Shown: piece after piece, positions 1-8,800 of the stretch | How the letters are laid out: each line of letters starts with the position of its first letter | How positions within the stretch are numbered: the first letter of the stretch is position 1 | Source of the DNA: Streptomyces sp. NBC_01408 | GTDB lineage: Bacteria; Actinomycetota; Actinomycetes; Streptomycetales; Streptomycetaceae | DNA length: 64,000 bases | Direction of reading: 5' to 3' | NCBI RefSeq assembly: GCF_026340255.1 | Contig: NZ_JAPEPJ010000003.1 | Location: forward strand, 1-64,000 | The notes under the pieces: generated by a model | Told to the model about the DNA's origin: nothing | The model's database searches: none | The model's input: only the letters and a program-made list of their open reading frames with translations | Made by a program: the position numbers and the translations under genes

Positions 1-51
1 GACGGTGGAGACGGCGGCGGGCTGCGCACCGCCCTGCCTTGGCGTGGGCAT
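1..51 (-). CDS. possible start of a minus-strand gene cut by the window edge
   Basis: An ATG on the minus strand at position 51 opens a frame that runs uninterrupted to the window edge (first residues MPTPRQGGAQ). It lies about 100 bases downstream of the DUF4097 gene in the same direction, where a further operon member would be expected. In related actinomycetes that position is often held by a DrrA-like ABC ATPase, but only 17 codons are visible, no clear ribosome binding site precedes the ATG, and nothing in the 17 residues proves the family. Treat as a guess. Confidence 0.25.
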   Translation of the reverse strand, partial: MPTPRQGGAQPAAVSTV

Positions 52-149
52 GACAGAAGAAGGCATGGAGCCCTCCCGTTCGAAGGCTGAAGGGACAGGG
101 GCGAGTGGGGGGGAAGTGAGGCTGAGCGGGCGGGTTCGCGGGCCTGTGC

Positions 150-995
150 TCAGGCCCGGGCCCGGCGCACGTCGATGTTGCCGTAGCGGGTCCGGGCGCG
201 GACCTCGACGGTGTCCTCGGCCTTCTCCGGGGCCTCGGAGGCGGCGAGCGTGTTGCGCACCTGGCCGGAGCCCGAGCTGACGTCGAGCCAGGCGGCGGTG
301 CCCTCGCGGATGCCGACCTCGATGGCTCCGTAGGAGGTCTCCAACCGGACGGTGCTGCGGGCCACTTCACCCACGCGCAGGGTGCCGTGGGCGGTGGTGG
401 CGACGACCGAGGCCTCGGCGCGCGCGATGTCGATGTCGCCGTTGGAGCCACTCACCCGCAGGTCGCCGGTCACGGCGCCGACGGTCGTGGTGCCGTGCGA
501 GTTCTTCAGGACGGCGGAACCGTTGACGGTGCCGACGCGCAGGCTGCCGGAGCTGGTGCTGATCTCGGCCATGCCCTCGATCCGGTCGACGGTGATCGAA
601 CCGTGGGAGGCGGTCAGGTGCAGCGGCCCGGTCGCGTCGAGGCGGACGTCACCGGCCGAGGTCTTCACCCGGACCTCACCGAGCCGGCCCTCGCCGAGCA
701 CCTGGGCCCAGGCGCCGGTCATGTCGACGCCCGAGCCCGTGGGCAGTTCGACCGTCACGTCGACGGTGCCGGTGCGCCCGAGGAGAGAGCGCTGCTTGGG
801 CGTCCTGACGGTCAGGACGCCGCCCGCGTACGTAACCTCGGTCTGGCCGGCCGCCCGTACGTCCTGGTCCCGCTTCGGATCGCGGGGCCGCACCTCGACC
901 ACGGTGTCGAGGCGGTCACTCGCGGTGAACTGGATGGAACCGGCCTCCACGTGCGCCGTGGCCGAGATCGGTTCGGGAGTGTCGAAAGAAGGCAT
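150..995 (-). CDS. DUF4097-family beta-strand-repeat protein
   Basis: A 281-residue protein made of repeated short beta segments of the type G-S-(I/L)-x-V, as in DUF4097/adhesin-like parallel beta-helix proteins. Examples are HGSITVDRIEG, SGSLRVGTVNG, HGTTTVGAVTG and YGAIEVGIREG. There is no signal peptide or membrane segment, so it is probably cytoplasmic or associated with a partner. I chose the ATG at 995 because an AGAGGA ribosome-binding stretch lies just upstream; the open frame extends 50 codons further but that part is low-complexity Arg/Ser/Pro. It lies 82 bases downstream of the HicB-like gene and is probably co-transcribed with it, a pairing common in Streptomyces. Molecular function is unknown. 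Confidence 0.8.
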   Translation of the reverse strand: MPSFDTPEPISATAHVEAGSIQFTASDRLDTVVEVRPRDPKRDQDVRAAGQTEVTYAGGVLTVRTPKQRSLLGRTGTVDVTVELPTGSGVDMTGAWAQVLGEGRLGEVRVKTSAGDVRLDATGPLHLTASHGSITVDRIEGMAEISTSSGSLRVGTVNGSAVLKNSHGTTTVGAVTGDLRVSGSNGDIDIARAEASVVATTAHGTLRVGEVARSTVRLETSYGAIEVGIREGTAAWLDVSSGSGQVRNTLAASEAPEKAEDTVEVRARTRYGNIDVRRARA

Positions 996-1077
996 GGCTG
1001 TCCTGTCCTCTTGGGTCTTCAGGACGTCCCCGCTGGCGGGACGTGGTGTGGGTGACGTGGGGCAGGCGCGGGCTCGG

Positions 1078-1596
1078 CTAGCGGACCCAGCCCGTGAAGT
1101 TCTGTCCGATGGTGCGGGCCCTCTCCGTCGTACGCGGCGCGCCACCGCCCTCGACCGCGGCCGACACGGCCCGGACCAGCCACGCGTTGACCGACAGGCC
1201 CTCGCGGCTCGCGGCCTCCTCGGCGCGTGCCTTGAGGTGGGCCGGCAGACGCAGATTGACGCGGGCGGTGCCGCCCTCGTCGCCGTCGGCCGGCGCCTGC
1301 GCCCTCAGCGGTTCGGCGGGCGCGGCGGGCGCTTCCGCGGGGCCGCCACCGGTGGGCGGCAGCGTCACCACGAAGTCGGGCTCCAGCCCGCGCAGCCGTA
1401 CGTCGACCGAGCCGGGGGCGAGCTCGCGGGTGATCTCGTCCATCGCGGCGGAGAGCACATTGAGCATGGTCAGACGGGTCGCCGACTCCAGCGGAGCGGT
1501 GAGCCGTTCGGCCAGCTCGCGGGCATCTTCCCCGCCCGCTTCGGCGGCCACCGCGAGTTCGCGGCGGAGGGTGTCGACATACGGGGTGAGGTCCAT
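1078..1596 (-). CDS. HicB-family antitoxin-like / ribbon-helix-helix regulator
   Basis: A 172-residue protein. The first 100 residues are helical and Glu/Ala-rich; the C-terminal part (about 115-160) is a ribbon-helix-helix DNA-binding motif of the Arc/HicB type (ARVNLRLPAHLKARAEEAA followed by SVNAWLVRAV). The family is annotated as a HicB antitoxin, but no HicA-like toxin is visible next to it, so a purely regulatory role for the DUF4097 operon is as likely as toxin-antitoxin function. The start at 1596 is the first ATG in frame with family-like sequence; no good ribosome binding site precedes it, so a leaderless or alternative start is possible. GGCGCC-type repeats overlap the start and recur upstream (see 1753-1803), which suggests autoregulation. 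Confidence 0.75.
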   Translation of the reverse strand: MDLTPYVDTLRRELAVAAEAGGEDARELAERLTAPLESATRLTMLNVLSAAMDEITRELAPGSVDVRLRGLEPDFVVTLPPTGGGPAEAPAAPAEPLRAQAPADGDEGGTARVNLRLPAHLKARAEEAASREGLSVNAWLVRAVSAAVEGGGAPRTTERARTIGQNFTGWVR

Positions 1597-1940
1597 GGCG
1601 CCATCATGGCACCACAGTGGCGCACTCTGCAAGTCTGACAGCGCCCCGCCTGGGGTGAATTTTCGAATACACCATCTGAGCTGCGGCAATACGAAGCAGG
1701 CGGAGTGAGCCATGGTGACACCGCGGGCGATCAGGCACCTTCTGGAACGCGGAATGGCGCCGAGTGGCGCCGGACGGTGCCACCCGGCGCCATGTGATGC
1801 CACGTGTCTCTGTGCCTGGAGAAGGGCACGCCGCGGTTCGGAGGCCGCGTACAGCGCACCGGGGGGCTTACGACAAGACTCGGGGTGTGACGCAGAATCA
1901 GCGGGTAAGGCTGAATCTGCGGACATGGGGGTCGCGAAGA
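1597..1940. other. divergent intergenic region between HicB-like and glycosyltransferase genes
   Basis: This stretch of 344 bases must hold promoters for two divergent transcripts. Open frames through it are low-complexity and look non-coding. The only clear structure is the cluster of GGCGCC/GGTGCC-type repeats at 1753-1803 and the related copies around 1595-1624 at the start of the HicB-like gene. I could not identify convincing -35/-10 pairs. Confidence 0.5.
1753..1803. promoter_or_regulatory. phased GGCGCC-like repeat cluster, candidate RHH operator
   Basis: Five similar units follow one another at about 10-base steps: atGGCGCC, gtGGCGCC, GGTGCCAC, GGCGCCAT and ATGCCAC. Related units (atGGCGCC, atGGCACC, gtGGCGCA) recur at 1595-1624 across the start codon of the HicB-like gene. 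Ribbon-helix-helix proteins bind short sites repeated on one face of the helix, so this could be the operator of the adjacent regulator. That assignment is inference from position and spacing. Confidence 0.4.
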
Positions 1941-3155
1941 ATGCGTGTGTTGTTGTCGACGTACGGGGCGCGTGGGAGCGTTGAGCCGATGGTGGGGCTC
2001 GCGGTGGCGTTGCGGGAGCTGGGCGCGGAGGTGCGCGTGTGTGCGCCGCCGGACGAGGAGTTCGCGGAGCGGCTGGCCGGGGTCGGTGTGCCGGTGGTGC
2101 CCGCCGGTCGGCCCGTGCGCCCGTTGGTGGTCTCGGTGACGCCGGGGTCGGCGGAGGGCCTGGCGCAGCGCGCTTCCGAGCTGATGGCCGCGCAGTTCGA
2201 CACGGTCGCCGCGGCCGCCGAGGGGTGTGAAGTGCTGGTGGCGACCGGCCCGTTGCCGGTCACGGCGGGCGCGCGGTCGGTGGCCGAGAAGCTCGGCATC
2301 CGCTACGTGCACGTGAGTCACCAGCCGGTCAGCCTGCCGTCGCCGTACCGCCGGCCGCCCGCGCGGCGGGGCCAGACGGTGCCGGAGGCCACCGACAACC
2401 GGGCGCTGTGGGACCGGGACGCCCGGATCGCGAACACGATGTTCGGCGACATGCTCAACACCCAGCGGGCGTCGTTCGGCCTGCCACCGGTGGACAGCAT
2501 CCGCGACTACGCCTTCACCGACCGCCCGTGGCTGGCCACGGACCCGGTCCTGGACCCGTGGCAACCGACGGCGGACCTCGACGTGGTGCAGACCGGCGCG
2601 TGGCTGCCGGCCGACGAACGCCCGCTCCCGGACGAGTTGGTGGCCTTCCTGGACGCCGGTGCACCACCGGTGTACGTGGGATTCGGCAGCATGCCGATGA
2701 GCGCCCCGAAGGAACTCGCCCGGGTCGCCGTCGAGGCGATCCGCGCGCAGGGCCGCCGCGCGGTCGTCTACCGCGGCTGGGCCGAGCTGGACCTGATCGA
2801 CGACCAGGACGACTGCTTCGTCGTCGGCGAGGTCAACCAGCGGGCGCTGTTCCTCCGGACGGCCGCCGTCGTGCACCACGGCAGCGCGGGCACGACGACG
2901 ACCGCCACCGGGGCCGGTGCGCCGCAGGTGGTGGTGGCGCAGGGGGCGGACCAGCCGTACTGGGCCGACCGCGTGGCCGAGCTGGGCATCGGCGTGGCAC
3001 ACGACGGTCCTGCCCCGACCACCGAGTCCCTGTCGGCCGCGCTCAGGACGGCCCTGGCCCCCGGGACCCGCGCACGAGCGACCGCCGTGGCCGGCACGAT
3101 CCGCACCGACGGGACGACGGTGGCCGCGAAGCTGCTGCTCCACGCGGTCGCCTAG
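1941..3155 (+). CDS. GT-B glycosyltransferase (GT1, vancosaminyltransferase-like)
   Basis: A 404-residue family-1 glycosyltransferase that would transfer a nucleotide-activated sugar to a small-molecule acceptor. The N-terminus (MRVLLSTYGARGSVEPMVGL) is the typical acceptor-domain start of GtfB/GtfE-like enzymes. The C-terminal donor site carries the signature HHGSAGTTTTATGAGAPQV followed by the QGADQPYWADRV motif. Length matches the family (about 400). The ATG at 1941 was chosen over upstream in-frame codons because it starts the Rossmann strand. The TAG stop at 3153-3155 lies inside the CTAG target flank of the insertion that begins at 3156, so the insertion sits exactly at the gene's end and leaves the protein intact. 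No aglycone pathway is adjacent; substrate unknown. Confidence 0.85.
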   Translation: MRVLLSTYGARGSVEPMVGLAVALRELGAEVRVCAPPDEEFAERLAGVGVPVVPAGRPVRPLVVSVTPGSAEGLAQRASELMAAQFDTVAAAAEGCEVLVATGPLPVTAGARSVAEKLGIRYVHVSHQPVSLPSPYRRPPARRGQTVPEATDNRALWDRDARIANTMFGDMLNTQRASFGLPPVDSIRDYAFTDRPWLATDPVLDPWQPTADLDVVQTGAWLPADERPLPDELVAFLDAGAPPVYVGFGSMPMSAPKELARVAVEAIRAQGRRAVVYRGWAELDLIDDQDDCFVVGEVNQRALFLRTAAVVHHGSAGTTTTATGAGAPQVVVAQGADQPYWADRVAELGIGVAHDGPAPTTESLSAALRTALAPGTRARATAVAGTIRTDGTTVAAKLLLHAVA

Positions 3156-3177
3156 GGCGCGTATCGAGTCGTGATCA
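3156..3177 (+). repeat. left terminal inverted repeat of the insertion
   Basis: Begins GGCGCGTATCG directly after CTAG and ends GTGATCA. It is a perfect inverted match to 8779-8800 and an imperfect one (18 of 22) to 4229-4250. Confidence 0.75.
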
Positions 3178-3228
3178 ATTTGCGGGATGTGCCTTCGTGG
3201 CACGGTCCGGTCCGATAGACGGTCTTAC

Positions 3229-4231
3229 GTGACGCGAGTGCAACTGACCGATCCGGATTGGGAGTTCATCGAGCCGTACCTGCCGATGGGCGAGTACGGC
3301 CCGTACCCCGAGCGACTGCGGCAGCAGTTCGAGGGCGTGATCTGGCGGTTCAAGACGGGCGGGCAGTGGCGGGAGATGCCGACGGAGTTCGGCGCCTGGT
3401 CGACCGTCCACAACCGCTTCCGGCAGTGGCGTGACGCCGGCGTCTTCGAGGCCCTGCTGGAGGGCCTGATCACGGAAGCCGCGAAGCGGGGTGAGGTGGA
3501 CCTGTCCCTGGTCAGCATCGACTCCACCACCGCCCGAGCCCACCACGACGCGGCCGGGATGCACCTCGACGAGGACGTCGTCACCGCCCTGGAGAAAGCC
3601 GCGGCCGAGGAGGAGAAGGCCAGGTCAAAGGGGGCGGCCTCGAAGAGCAAAACGGGCAAGAGACCGAAGGTGATCCCGCGCTGGAAGAACGACGACGCAT
3701 CCGGCGTCGGCGGAAACTCCGGCTGAAGGCCGCCCTCCTCGGACGTTCCAGAGGCGGGCAGACCAGCAAGGTCCACCTCGCCGCCGACCGCAAGTGCCGC
3801 CCGCTGGCGTTCATCCTGACCACAGGCCAGGCAGCGGACAGCCCGCAGTTCATCCCCGTCCTGAAGAAGGTACGGGTACGCGGGCCCGTCTGCCGACCCC
3901 GCATCCGGCCGGACGCGGTCGCCGGGGACAAGGCGTACTCGTCCCGCGGATCCGCGCCCACCTGCGCAAACGCCGTATCAAGGCGGTCATCCCGGAGAAG
4001 AAGGACCAGGCCGCCAACAGGAAGAAGAAGGGCTCCAGAGGTGGCCGACCCGTCAGCCGCGACGCCGATCTCTACAAGGAGCGGAACACCGTCGAACGCC
4101 TGATCAACAAGCTCAAAGCATGGCGAGGCATCGCCACCCGATACGACAAGACTCCCGACAGCTACCTCGCCGATCTCCACCTGCGCGCCTCGATGATCTG
4201 GATCAAGGACCTCACCAGGACCACCCGATGA
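3229..4231 (+). pseudogene. IS5-family (DUF4096-type) transposase, frameshifted
   Basis: Part 1 (GTG at 3229 to 3726) carries the helical N-terminus (DPDWEFIEPYLP) and the first catalytic Asp (SIDSTTARAHHD). The family sequence continues in the -1 frame from about 3672 (LLGRSRGGQTSKVHLAADRK to DAVAGDKAYSSRG, holding the second Asp). It shifts again near 3950 into the frame ending at 4231 (HLRKRRIKAVIPEKKDQ, then KERNTVERLINKLKAWRGI with the catalytic Glu). The first shift could be programmed slippage, which occurs in some IS5 groups. The second looks like a plain 1-base deletion (SRG followed by out-of-frame RAHLRK), so the copy is probably dead. A DDE transposase acting on the inverted repeats is the expected original function. 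Confidence 0.85.
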
Positions 4232-4298
4232 TCACGGTTCGATATGCCCCTGGGTGACGCGCTGAGGTGCCGGACGCCAAGGGCGGGCAGGAGTTGAG

Positions 4299-6569
4299 TC
4301 AACGGTCAACCAGCCGTGGAGGCGGGGCCTCACCCGTGGATTCCGCGTCGGTGTCGTCGGTGCCGACCGGGCCGCGGGGAAGCATCCGGTCCAGCCACTT
4401 CGGCAGCCACCAGTTGGTCCGGCCGAGGAGTGTCATGGTCGCCGGTACCAGCACCATGCGTACGACCGTGGCGTCGATGAAGATCGCGGTGGCCAGGCCG
4501 AGCCCGAACATTTTGGTGGAGGGGTCCTCGGCGACGGCGAAGGACAGGAAGACCGCCACCATGATGAGGGCGGCCGAGGTGATGATCCGGGCGGTGCGCG
4601 AGACACCCTCAACGATCGCCGTGCCGTTGTCGCCGGTGCGCAGGTACTCCTCGCGTACGCGGGAGAGGAGGAACACCTCGTAGTCCATCGACAGGCCGAA
4701 CAGGATGGCGAAGAGGAACATCGGGATGAACGACACGATCGGAACCGTCGCTTCCAGCCCGATGAGTGCACCTCCCCAGCCCCACTGGAAGACCGCGACC
4801 ATGATGCCGTAGGCCGCGCCGATGCTCAGCAGGTTCAGCAGTACCGCCTTGAGCGGTACGAGTATCGAGCGGAAGACCAGCATCAGCAGCAGGAACGACA
4901 TCGCCAGCACGGCGGCGACGAACACCGGCAGGCGTTGGCTGGTGCGTTGGCCCACATCGGACAGGCTCGCGGCGGCGCCGCCGACGTGGGCCCTGGCCGG
5001 GCCGTGCCCGATCGCCGTGGGCAGCACGTCGGTGCGCAGCCGGGCGATGGTGTCGGCCGTGGCCTTGTCCTGAGGGCTGGTGGTCGGGAACACCACGAGG
5101 GTCGCGATGCCGGTGGCCTGATCGATGTGCGTCGGCGCGACGGATGCGATGCCCGGATCCGCCGCGACCGTTGCGACGAGTCGGTCCAGCACTCCCGGAT
5201 CACCGGTGGGGTCCGCGGCGATGACGAGGGGACCGTTGGTGCCCGGGCCGAACCCCTCGGCGACGAGGTCGTAGGCCCGGCGCTCGGTACGGCTGTGGGG
5301 CAGTGAGCCGTCGTCGGGCAGGCCGACGCGCAGGCCGAGCACGGGCAGCGTCGCGGTCAGCAGCAGCCCCGCCGCGCCGACCGCGTACGGCACCGGGTGC
5401 TGGCTGACGTGCCCGATCCAGCGACGCCACCCGGCGGCGTGGGCGGCGCCTGCCGCCGGGTCCCGCCGCCGTGCGAGTCGGCCCAGCTTCCTGGTCTGCA
5501 GAGCCCGGCCGATCCGGCCGGCCCGGGCCAGGCGCGGGCCCGCCGCGCCGAGGAAGGCCGGCAGCAGCGTCACCGACGCGAGCACCATCGTCAGGACGAC
5601 GATCGAGACGGCAACCCCGCCCACCGTCATGAACGGCACGTTCGCGACCGCCAGGCCGAGGATCGATACGACGACGGTGCCGCCGGCGAAGACCACCGGC
5701 CGACCCGCCGTTGCCACCGCTCGTCCGGCCGCCGCCTGCGGATCGAGCCCGCACGCGAGGTACTCCCGGTGCCTGGCGAGCACGAACAGCGCGTAGTCGA
5801 TGCCCACTCCGAGCCCGACCATGCTGCCCAGGACCGGTGCGAAGGTGGGGACCTCTGTCACCCCCGCCAGTACCGTCATCGTGGCGACCCCGATGGTCAG
5901 CCCGAAGACCGCCATGCCGATCGGCAGCGCGGCGGCGACGAGCGAACCGAACGCCAGGAACAGGATCGCGGCCGCGGCGAGGAGGCCGATCAGCTCGCTC
6001 GCGCCGCCGTCGGGGTCGGAGAAGGCGTAGAAGAGGTTCCCGCCCATCTCGATGCGCAGGGGCAGCTCGGCGCGCAGCCGGTCGCCGAGATCGACGAGGG
6101 CGTCGAGGTCTTCGGCCGACAGCCGGCTCTGGTCGGGGTACTGCACCCGGACGACTGCGATCCGCCCGTCGGCCGAAACGAGGCCGCCGCGCACGGCGGT
6201 GTCCCCGCCCGCGTCGAGTGCCCCCGCCGGGTCGCTCGTGCCGAGCACGTGCGGCAGCCGCTCCACCTCGGTCTGCAGCCGCGTGAGAGCGGTGCGCGCG
6301 CTGCCGTGGTCGAAGAACGTCGCACCGCCGTCGAGGGGGGTGACGACCACTTGGGCGGTCATCCCCTCCTGGCCGGTGCCTGCCCGCTCGATCAGTTCCG
6401 CGGCCTGTCCGGAGTCCAGTCCCGGGGCGGTCATCGAGTCCGCGGTCCGCCCGCCGAAGGCGACGGCGGCGAGGACGGTGAGCGTGGCGGCGATCAGCCA
6501 TGCCGCGATCACCCGCCAGGGATGGCGGGCGGCGCTTGCGCCCAGGCGCAACAGGGCTTTCGAGAGCAT
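4299..6569 (-). CDS. MMPL-family (RND-type) membrane transporter
   Basis: A 756-residue membrane protein with the classic MMPL layout: TM1 at about residues 17-37, a large extracytoplasmic loop, five TMs, a linker, a second loop and five more TMs. Both halves carry the family's conserved intramembrane motif (GLGVGIDYALFVLARHRE in the first half, GLSMDYEVFLLSRVREE in the second), which forms the proton-relay region in RND pumps. The ATG at 6569 has a GGAGGA ribosome binding site six bases upstream; upstream in-frame sequence is Arg-rich and spurious. It is divergent from the two-component system at 6745-8554, which probably controls it. Likely cargo is a lipid or lipophilic drug; the sequence does not say which. 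It lies inside the putative mobile unit. Confidence 0.9.
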   Translation of the reverse strand: MLSKALLRLGASAARHPWRVIAAWLIAATLTVLAAVAFGGRTADSMTAPGLDSGQAAELIERAGTGQEGMTAQVVVTPLDGGATFFDHGSARTALTRLQTEVERLPHVLGTSDPAGALDAGGDTAVRGGLVSADGRIAVVRVQYPDQSRLSAEDLDALVDLGDRLRAELPLRIEMGGNLFYAFSDPDGGASELIGLLAAAAILFLAFGSLVAAALPIGMAVFGLTIGVATMTVLAGVTEVPTFAPVLGSMVGLGVGIDYALFVLARHREYLACGLDPQAAAGRAVATAGRPVVFAGGTVVVSILGLAVANVPFMTVGGVAVSIVVLTMVLASVTLLPAFLGAAGPRLARAGRIGRALQTRKLGRLARRRDPAAGAAHAAGWRRWIGHVSQHPVPYAVGAAGLLLTATLPVLGLRVGLPDDGSLPHSRTERRAYDLVAEGFGPGTNGPLVIAADPTGDPGVLDRLVATVAADPGIASVAPTHIDQATGIATLVVFPTTSPQDKATADTIARLRTDVLPTAIGHGPARAHVGGAAASLSDVGQRTSQRLPVFVAAVLAMSFLLLMLVFRSILVPLKAVLLNLLSIGAAYGIMVAVFQWGWGGALIGLEATVPIVSFIPMFLFAILFGLSMDYEVFLLSRVREEYLRTGDNGTAIVEGVSRTARIITSAALIMVAVFLSFAVAEDPSTKMFGLGLATAIFIDATVVRMVLVPATMTLLGRTNWWLPKWLDRMLPRGPVGTDDTDAESTGEAPPPRLVDR

Positions 6570-6744
6570 CGGGTCCTCCAACCACCTCGTCGGCCGTCCT
6601 TGTACGGCCGCCGATGCCGAGGCTCGTCGCCACGGCGCTCCGCGGCATCGGCCCTGGGGCTGCGGATCCCTCGGCCCCAGGGCGGAGTGACGACCCGTCC
6701 TTTCGGCCGATGCGCGGCACGCCGCGGTCCCTAGGCTGAGAACC

Positions 6745-7917
6745 GTGCTCCGAGACGACCTGCGAACCCTGTGGACCGAACCCCGGCCGCCCGGCGCGCC
6801 CGCCCGGGTGCGGCGGGACTGGGCGCTGCTCGCCGCGGGCCTTGCCGGTGTGGCGCTGGAGGCCACCCTGCGCGAGAACGTCGTGTGGCGGCCGGTGGCG
6901 GTGGTGTTCGCCGTATGGCTGTGCCTGCTGCCCCTGTGGCGCCGGACCCGCCCGCTGGCGATGGTCAAGCTGGCGTTCGGCTCGGTGATCCTGCTTCAAG
7001 TGGCCTCGCTCGTCGCCGCACCGCGCGAGCCCGTCGGCCTGGACACCGGCGCGGTCGTGCTCGTGCTGGTGTACGCGCTGCCCCGGTGGGGATCGGGACG
7101 GGAGATTGTGCTCGGTGGCGCGGTGATCCTCGCGGCCTGCACCCTGGCGACCGTCACGTACGAGACCCCGGTCGTCGAAGAGGTCGGGGGCTTCGTCTTC
7201 CTGCTGCTGCCCGGCGTGGTCGGGGCTGCAGTGCGGTTCCGGGTGACCGCTCGCGAGCGGCAGTTGGACCAGGTGCGCTCCCGCGAGCGCGAGCAGCTCG
7301 CCCGGGAACTGCACGACACGGTGGCCCACCACGTGTCGGCCATGGTGATCATCGCTCAGGCGGGCCGGGTTCTCGCGGGCACCGACCCGTCCGCCGCCGT
7401 CGAGGCGCTGGAGGGGGTCGAGGAGGAAGGAGCGCGCACGCTGGAGGAAATGCGCGCCATGGTCGCCGCGCTGCGCGACCGCGGGGTCGGCGCCGAGCTG
7501 GCGCCGCCTGCCGGTGTCGCGGATCTGGAGCGCCTGGTGCGCACCCCGGGTGGTCGCGTCAGGGTCGACCTGGGGCTCGACGGCGAGCTGGACGCGCTGC
7601 CCCCGGCCGTGGACGCGGCCGTCTACCGGATCGTGCAGGAGTCGGTGACCAACGCGCTGCGCCATGCGGTCGACGCGACCGAGGTCGTCGTCCGGGTCGC
7701 CGCGGAACGGCACATGGTGCGGGTGAGCGTGCGCGACAACGGCCGGCGCACCGGCCGGGGTCGCGACGGATACGGACTTACCGGATTGCGCGAGCGCGCG
7801 ACGCTGCTCGGCGGCACACTACGAGCCGGCCCGGGTACCGACCGGGGCTGGCATGTCGACGCCGAACTGCCGAGAGCGAGGAGCGAGAGCGGTGTCCATT
7901 CGCGTCCTCGTCGCTGA
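6745..7917 (+). CDS. NarL-type sensor histidine kinase
   Basis: A 390-residue kinase. Roughly six hydrophobic segments fill residues 25-165, with almost no extracytoplasmic sensor domain. A HisKA_3 dimerisation domain follows with the phosphoacceptor His190 in ARELHDTVAHHVSAMV, then a HATPase domain with N-box NALRHA, DNG, and the G-box GYGLTGLRERA. This is the DesK/NarX-like class common in Streptomyces, where the stimulus is often a membrane-active compound. The GTG at 6745 is close behind a TAGGCT hexamer (6732-6737) that could be a -10 box of a leaderless transcript. It overlaps the response regulator gene by 26 bases. The adjacent divergent MMPL transporter is the probable target. Confidence 0.92.
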   Translation: MLRDDLRTLWTEPRPPGAPARVRRDWALLAAGLAGVALEATLRENVVWRPVAVVFAVWLCLLPLWRRTRPLAMVKLAFGSVILLQVASLVAAPREPVGLDTGAVVLVLVYALPRWGSGREIVLGGAVILAACTLATVTYETPVVEEVGGFVFLLLPGVVGAAVRFRVTARERQLDQVRSREREQLARELHDTVAHHVSAMVIIAQAGRVLAGTDPSAAVEALEGVEEEGARTLEEMRAMVAALRDRGVGAELAPPAGVADLERLVRTPGGRVRVDLGLDGELDALPPAVDAAVYRIVQESVTNALRHAVDATEVVVRVAAERHMVRVSVRDNGRRTGRGRDGYGLTGLRERATLLGGTLRAGPGTDRGWHVDAELPRARSESGVHSRPRR

Positions 7918-8554
7918 CGACCAGACGATCATCCGCACCGGGTTGCGGATCATGCTGAACGCCCAGCCCGGCATCGAGGTGGTCGGCGAGGCCGCCGACG
8001 GGCGGGAGGCGGTACGTCTGGCCCGCGAACTGCGCCCCGACGTCTGTCTGTTCGACATCCGCATGCCCGTACTCGACGGGCTCGAGGCCACCCGGCTGGT
8101 CGCCGGCCCGGGCGTCGCCGACCCGCTGGCCGTGGTCGTCATCACCACGTTCGACCTCGACGAGTACGTCTACGGCGCGCTGCGTGCCGGCGCCCGCGGA
8201 TTCCTCCTCAAGGACACGGGACCGGACCTTCTGGCCCAGGCCGTACGGTCGGCGTCCGGCGGTGAGGCGCTCATTGCGCCCAGCGTCACCGTCCGTCTGC
8301 TCCAGGCATTCGCGGACCTGCCCGCCGGCCGGCCCGTGGCCCAGCCGGTCTCCCCCGTCACCGCCCGCGAGGAGCAGGTGCTCCTCGCCGTCGCTCGCGG
8401 GCTGACCAACACCGAGATCGCCGATGCACTGCACATCAGCCTCAGCACGGTGAAGACGCATCTGGCCAGCCTGATGGGCAAACTCGGCGCCCGCAACCGG
8501 GTCGAGATCGCGATGTGGGCCTACGAAACGCGCCGTATCCTCCCCGGAACCTGA
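7892..8554 (+). CDS. NarL/LuxR-family response regulator
   Basis: A 220-residue regulator. The receiver domain starts IRVLVADDQTIIRTG, with phosphoacceptor Asp55 in CLFDIRMPVLDG and a Lys in FLLKDTGPD. A C-terminal LuxR-type HTH follows (TAREEQVLLAVARGLTNTEI, then STVKTHLASLMGKL). I chose the GTG at 7892, preceded by GAGGAGCGAG, because it begins the receiver fold; an ATG 39 bases upstream would add 13 unrelated residues. It overlaps the kinase gene and is translated with it. Probable role: activating or repressing the divergent MMPL gene. Confidence 0.93.
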   Translation: MSIRVLVADDQTIIRTGLRIMLNAQPGIEVVGEAADGREAVRLARELRPDVCLFDIRMPVLDGLEATRLVAGPGVADPLAVVVITTFDLDEYVYGALRAGARGFLLKDTGPDLLAQAVRSASGGEALIAPSVTVRLLQAFADLPAGRPVAQPVSPVTAREEQVLLAVARGLTNTEIADALHISLSTVKTHLASLMGKLGARNRVEIAMWAYETRRILPGT

Positions 8555-8684
8555 GCCGGGTGCCGGGCCATGTCCCATGAGTCCCCGCCCGGACATCAGT
8601 GCACCGGTCGGCTCACGTCGGCTCCACGTGCCTCACCCGCCCCAGAGCGTGACGTACCAGGAGGCCGGAACTGGGACGGTGAGA

Positions 8685-8800
8685 CACCCGATACGACAAG
8701 ACTCCCGACAGCTACCTCGCCAGTCTCCACCTGCACGCCTCGATGATCTGGATCAAAGACCTCACCAGGACCACCCGATGATCACGACTCGATACGCGCC
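8685..8800 (+). mobile_element. 116-bp 3' remnant of the same IS5-type element
   Basis: Matches 4135-4250 base for base except for scattered substitutions. It encodes the last residues of the transposase (ATRYDK-like to LTRTTR) and ends in an intact terminal repeat and CTAG. Everything 5' of it is missing. It provides the right-hand end that pairs perfectly with the left end at 3156. Confidence 0.85.
8779..8800 (-). repeat. right terminal inverted repeat of the insertion
   Basis: Exact reverse complement of 3156-3177, followed by CTAG at 8801-8804. Confidence 0.75.

Larger units (their letters stand above)
3156..4250 (+). mobile_element. IS5-family insertion sequence, inactive copy
   Basis: About 1.1 kb, with a single transposase gene read in three successive frames (see 3229-4231). 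The left end is intact; the right end (4229-4250) differs from the other IS end in the window at four positions. This right end overlaps the transposase stop codon, as is usual for compact IS elements. Confidence 0.7.

Noticed and set aside
5..280. 91-codon plus-strand open frame at the left edge
   Set aside because: Low-complexity, overlaps the DUF4097 gene antisense, and lacks a ribosome binding site.
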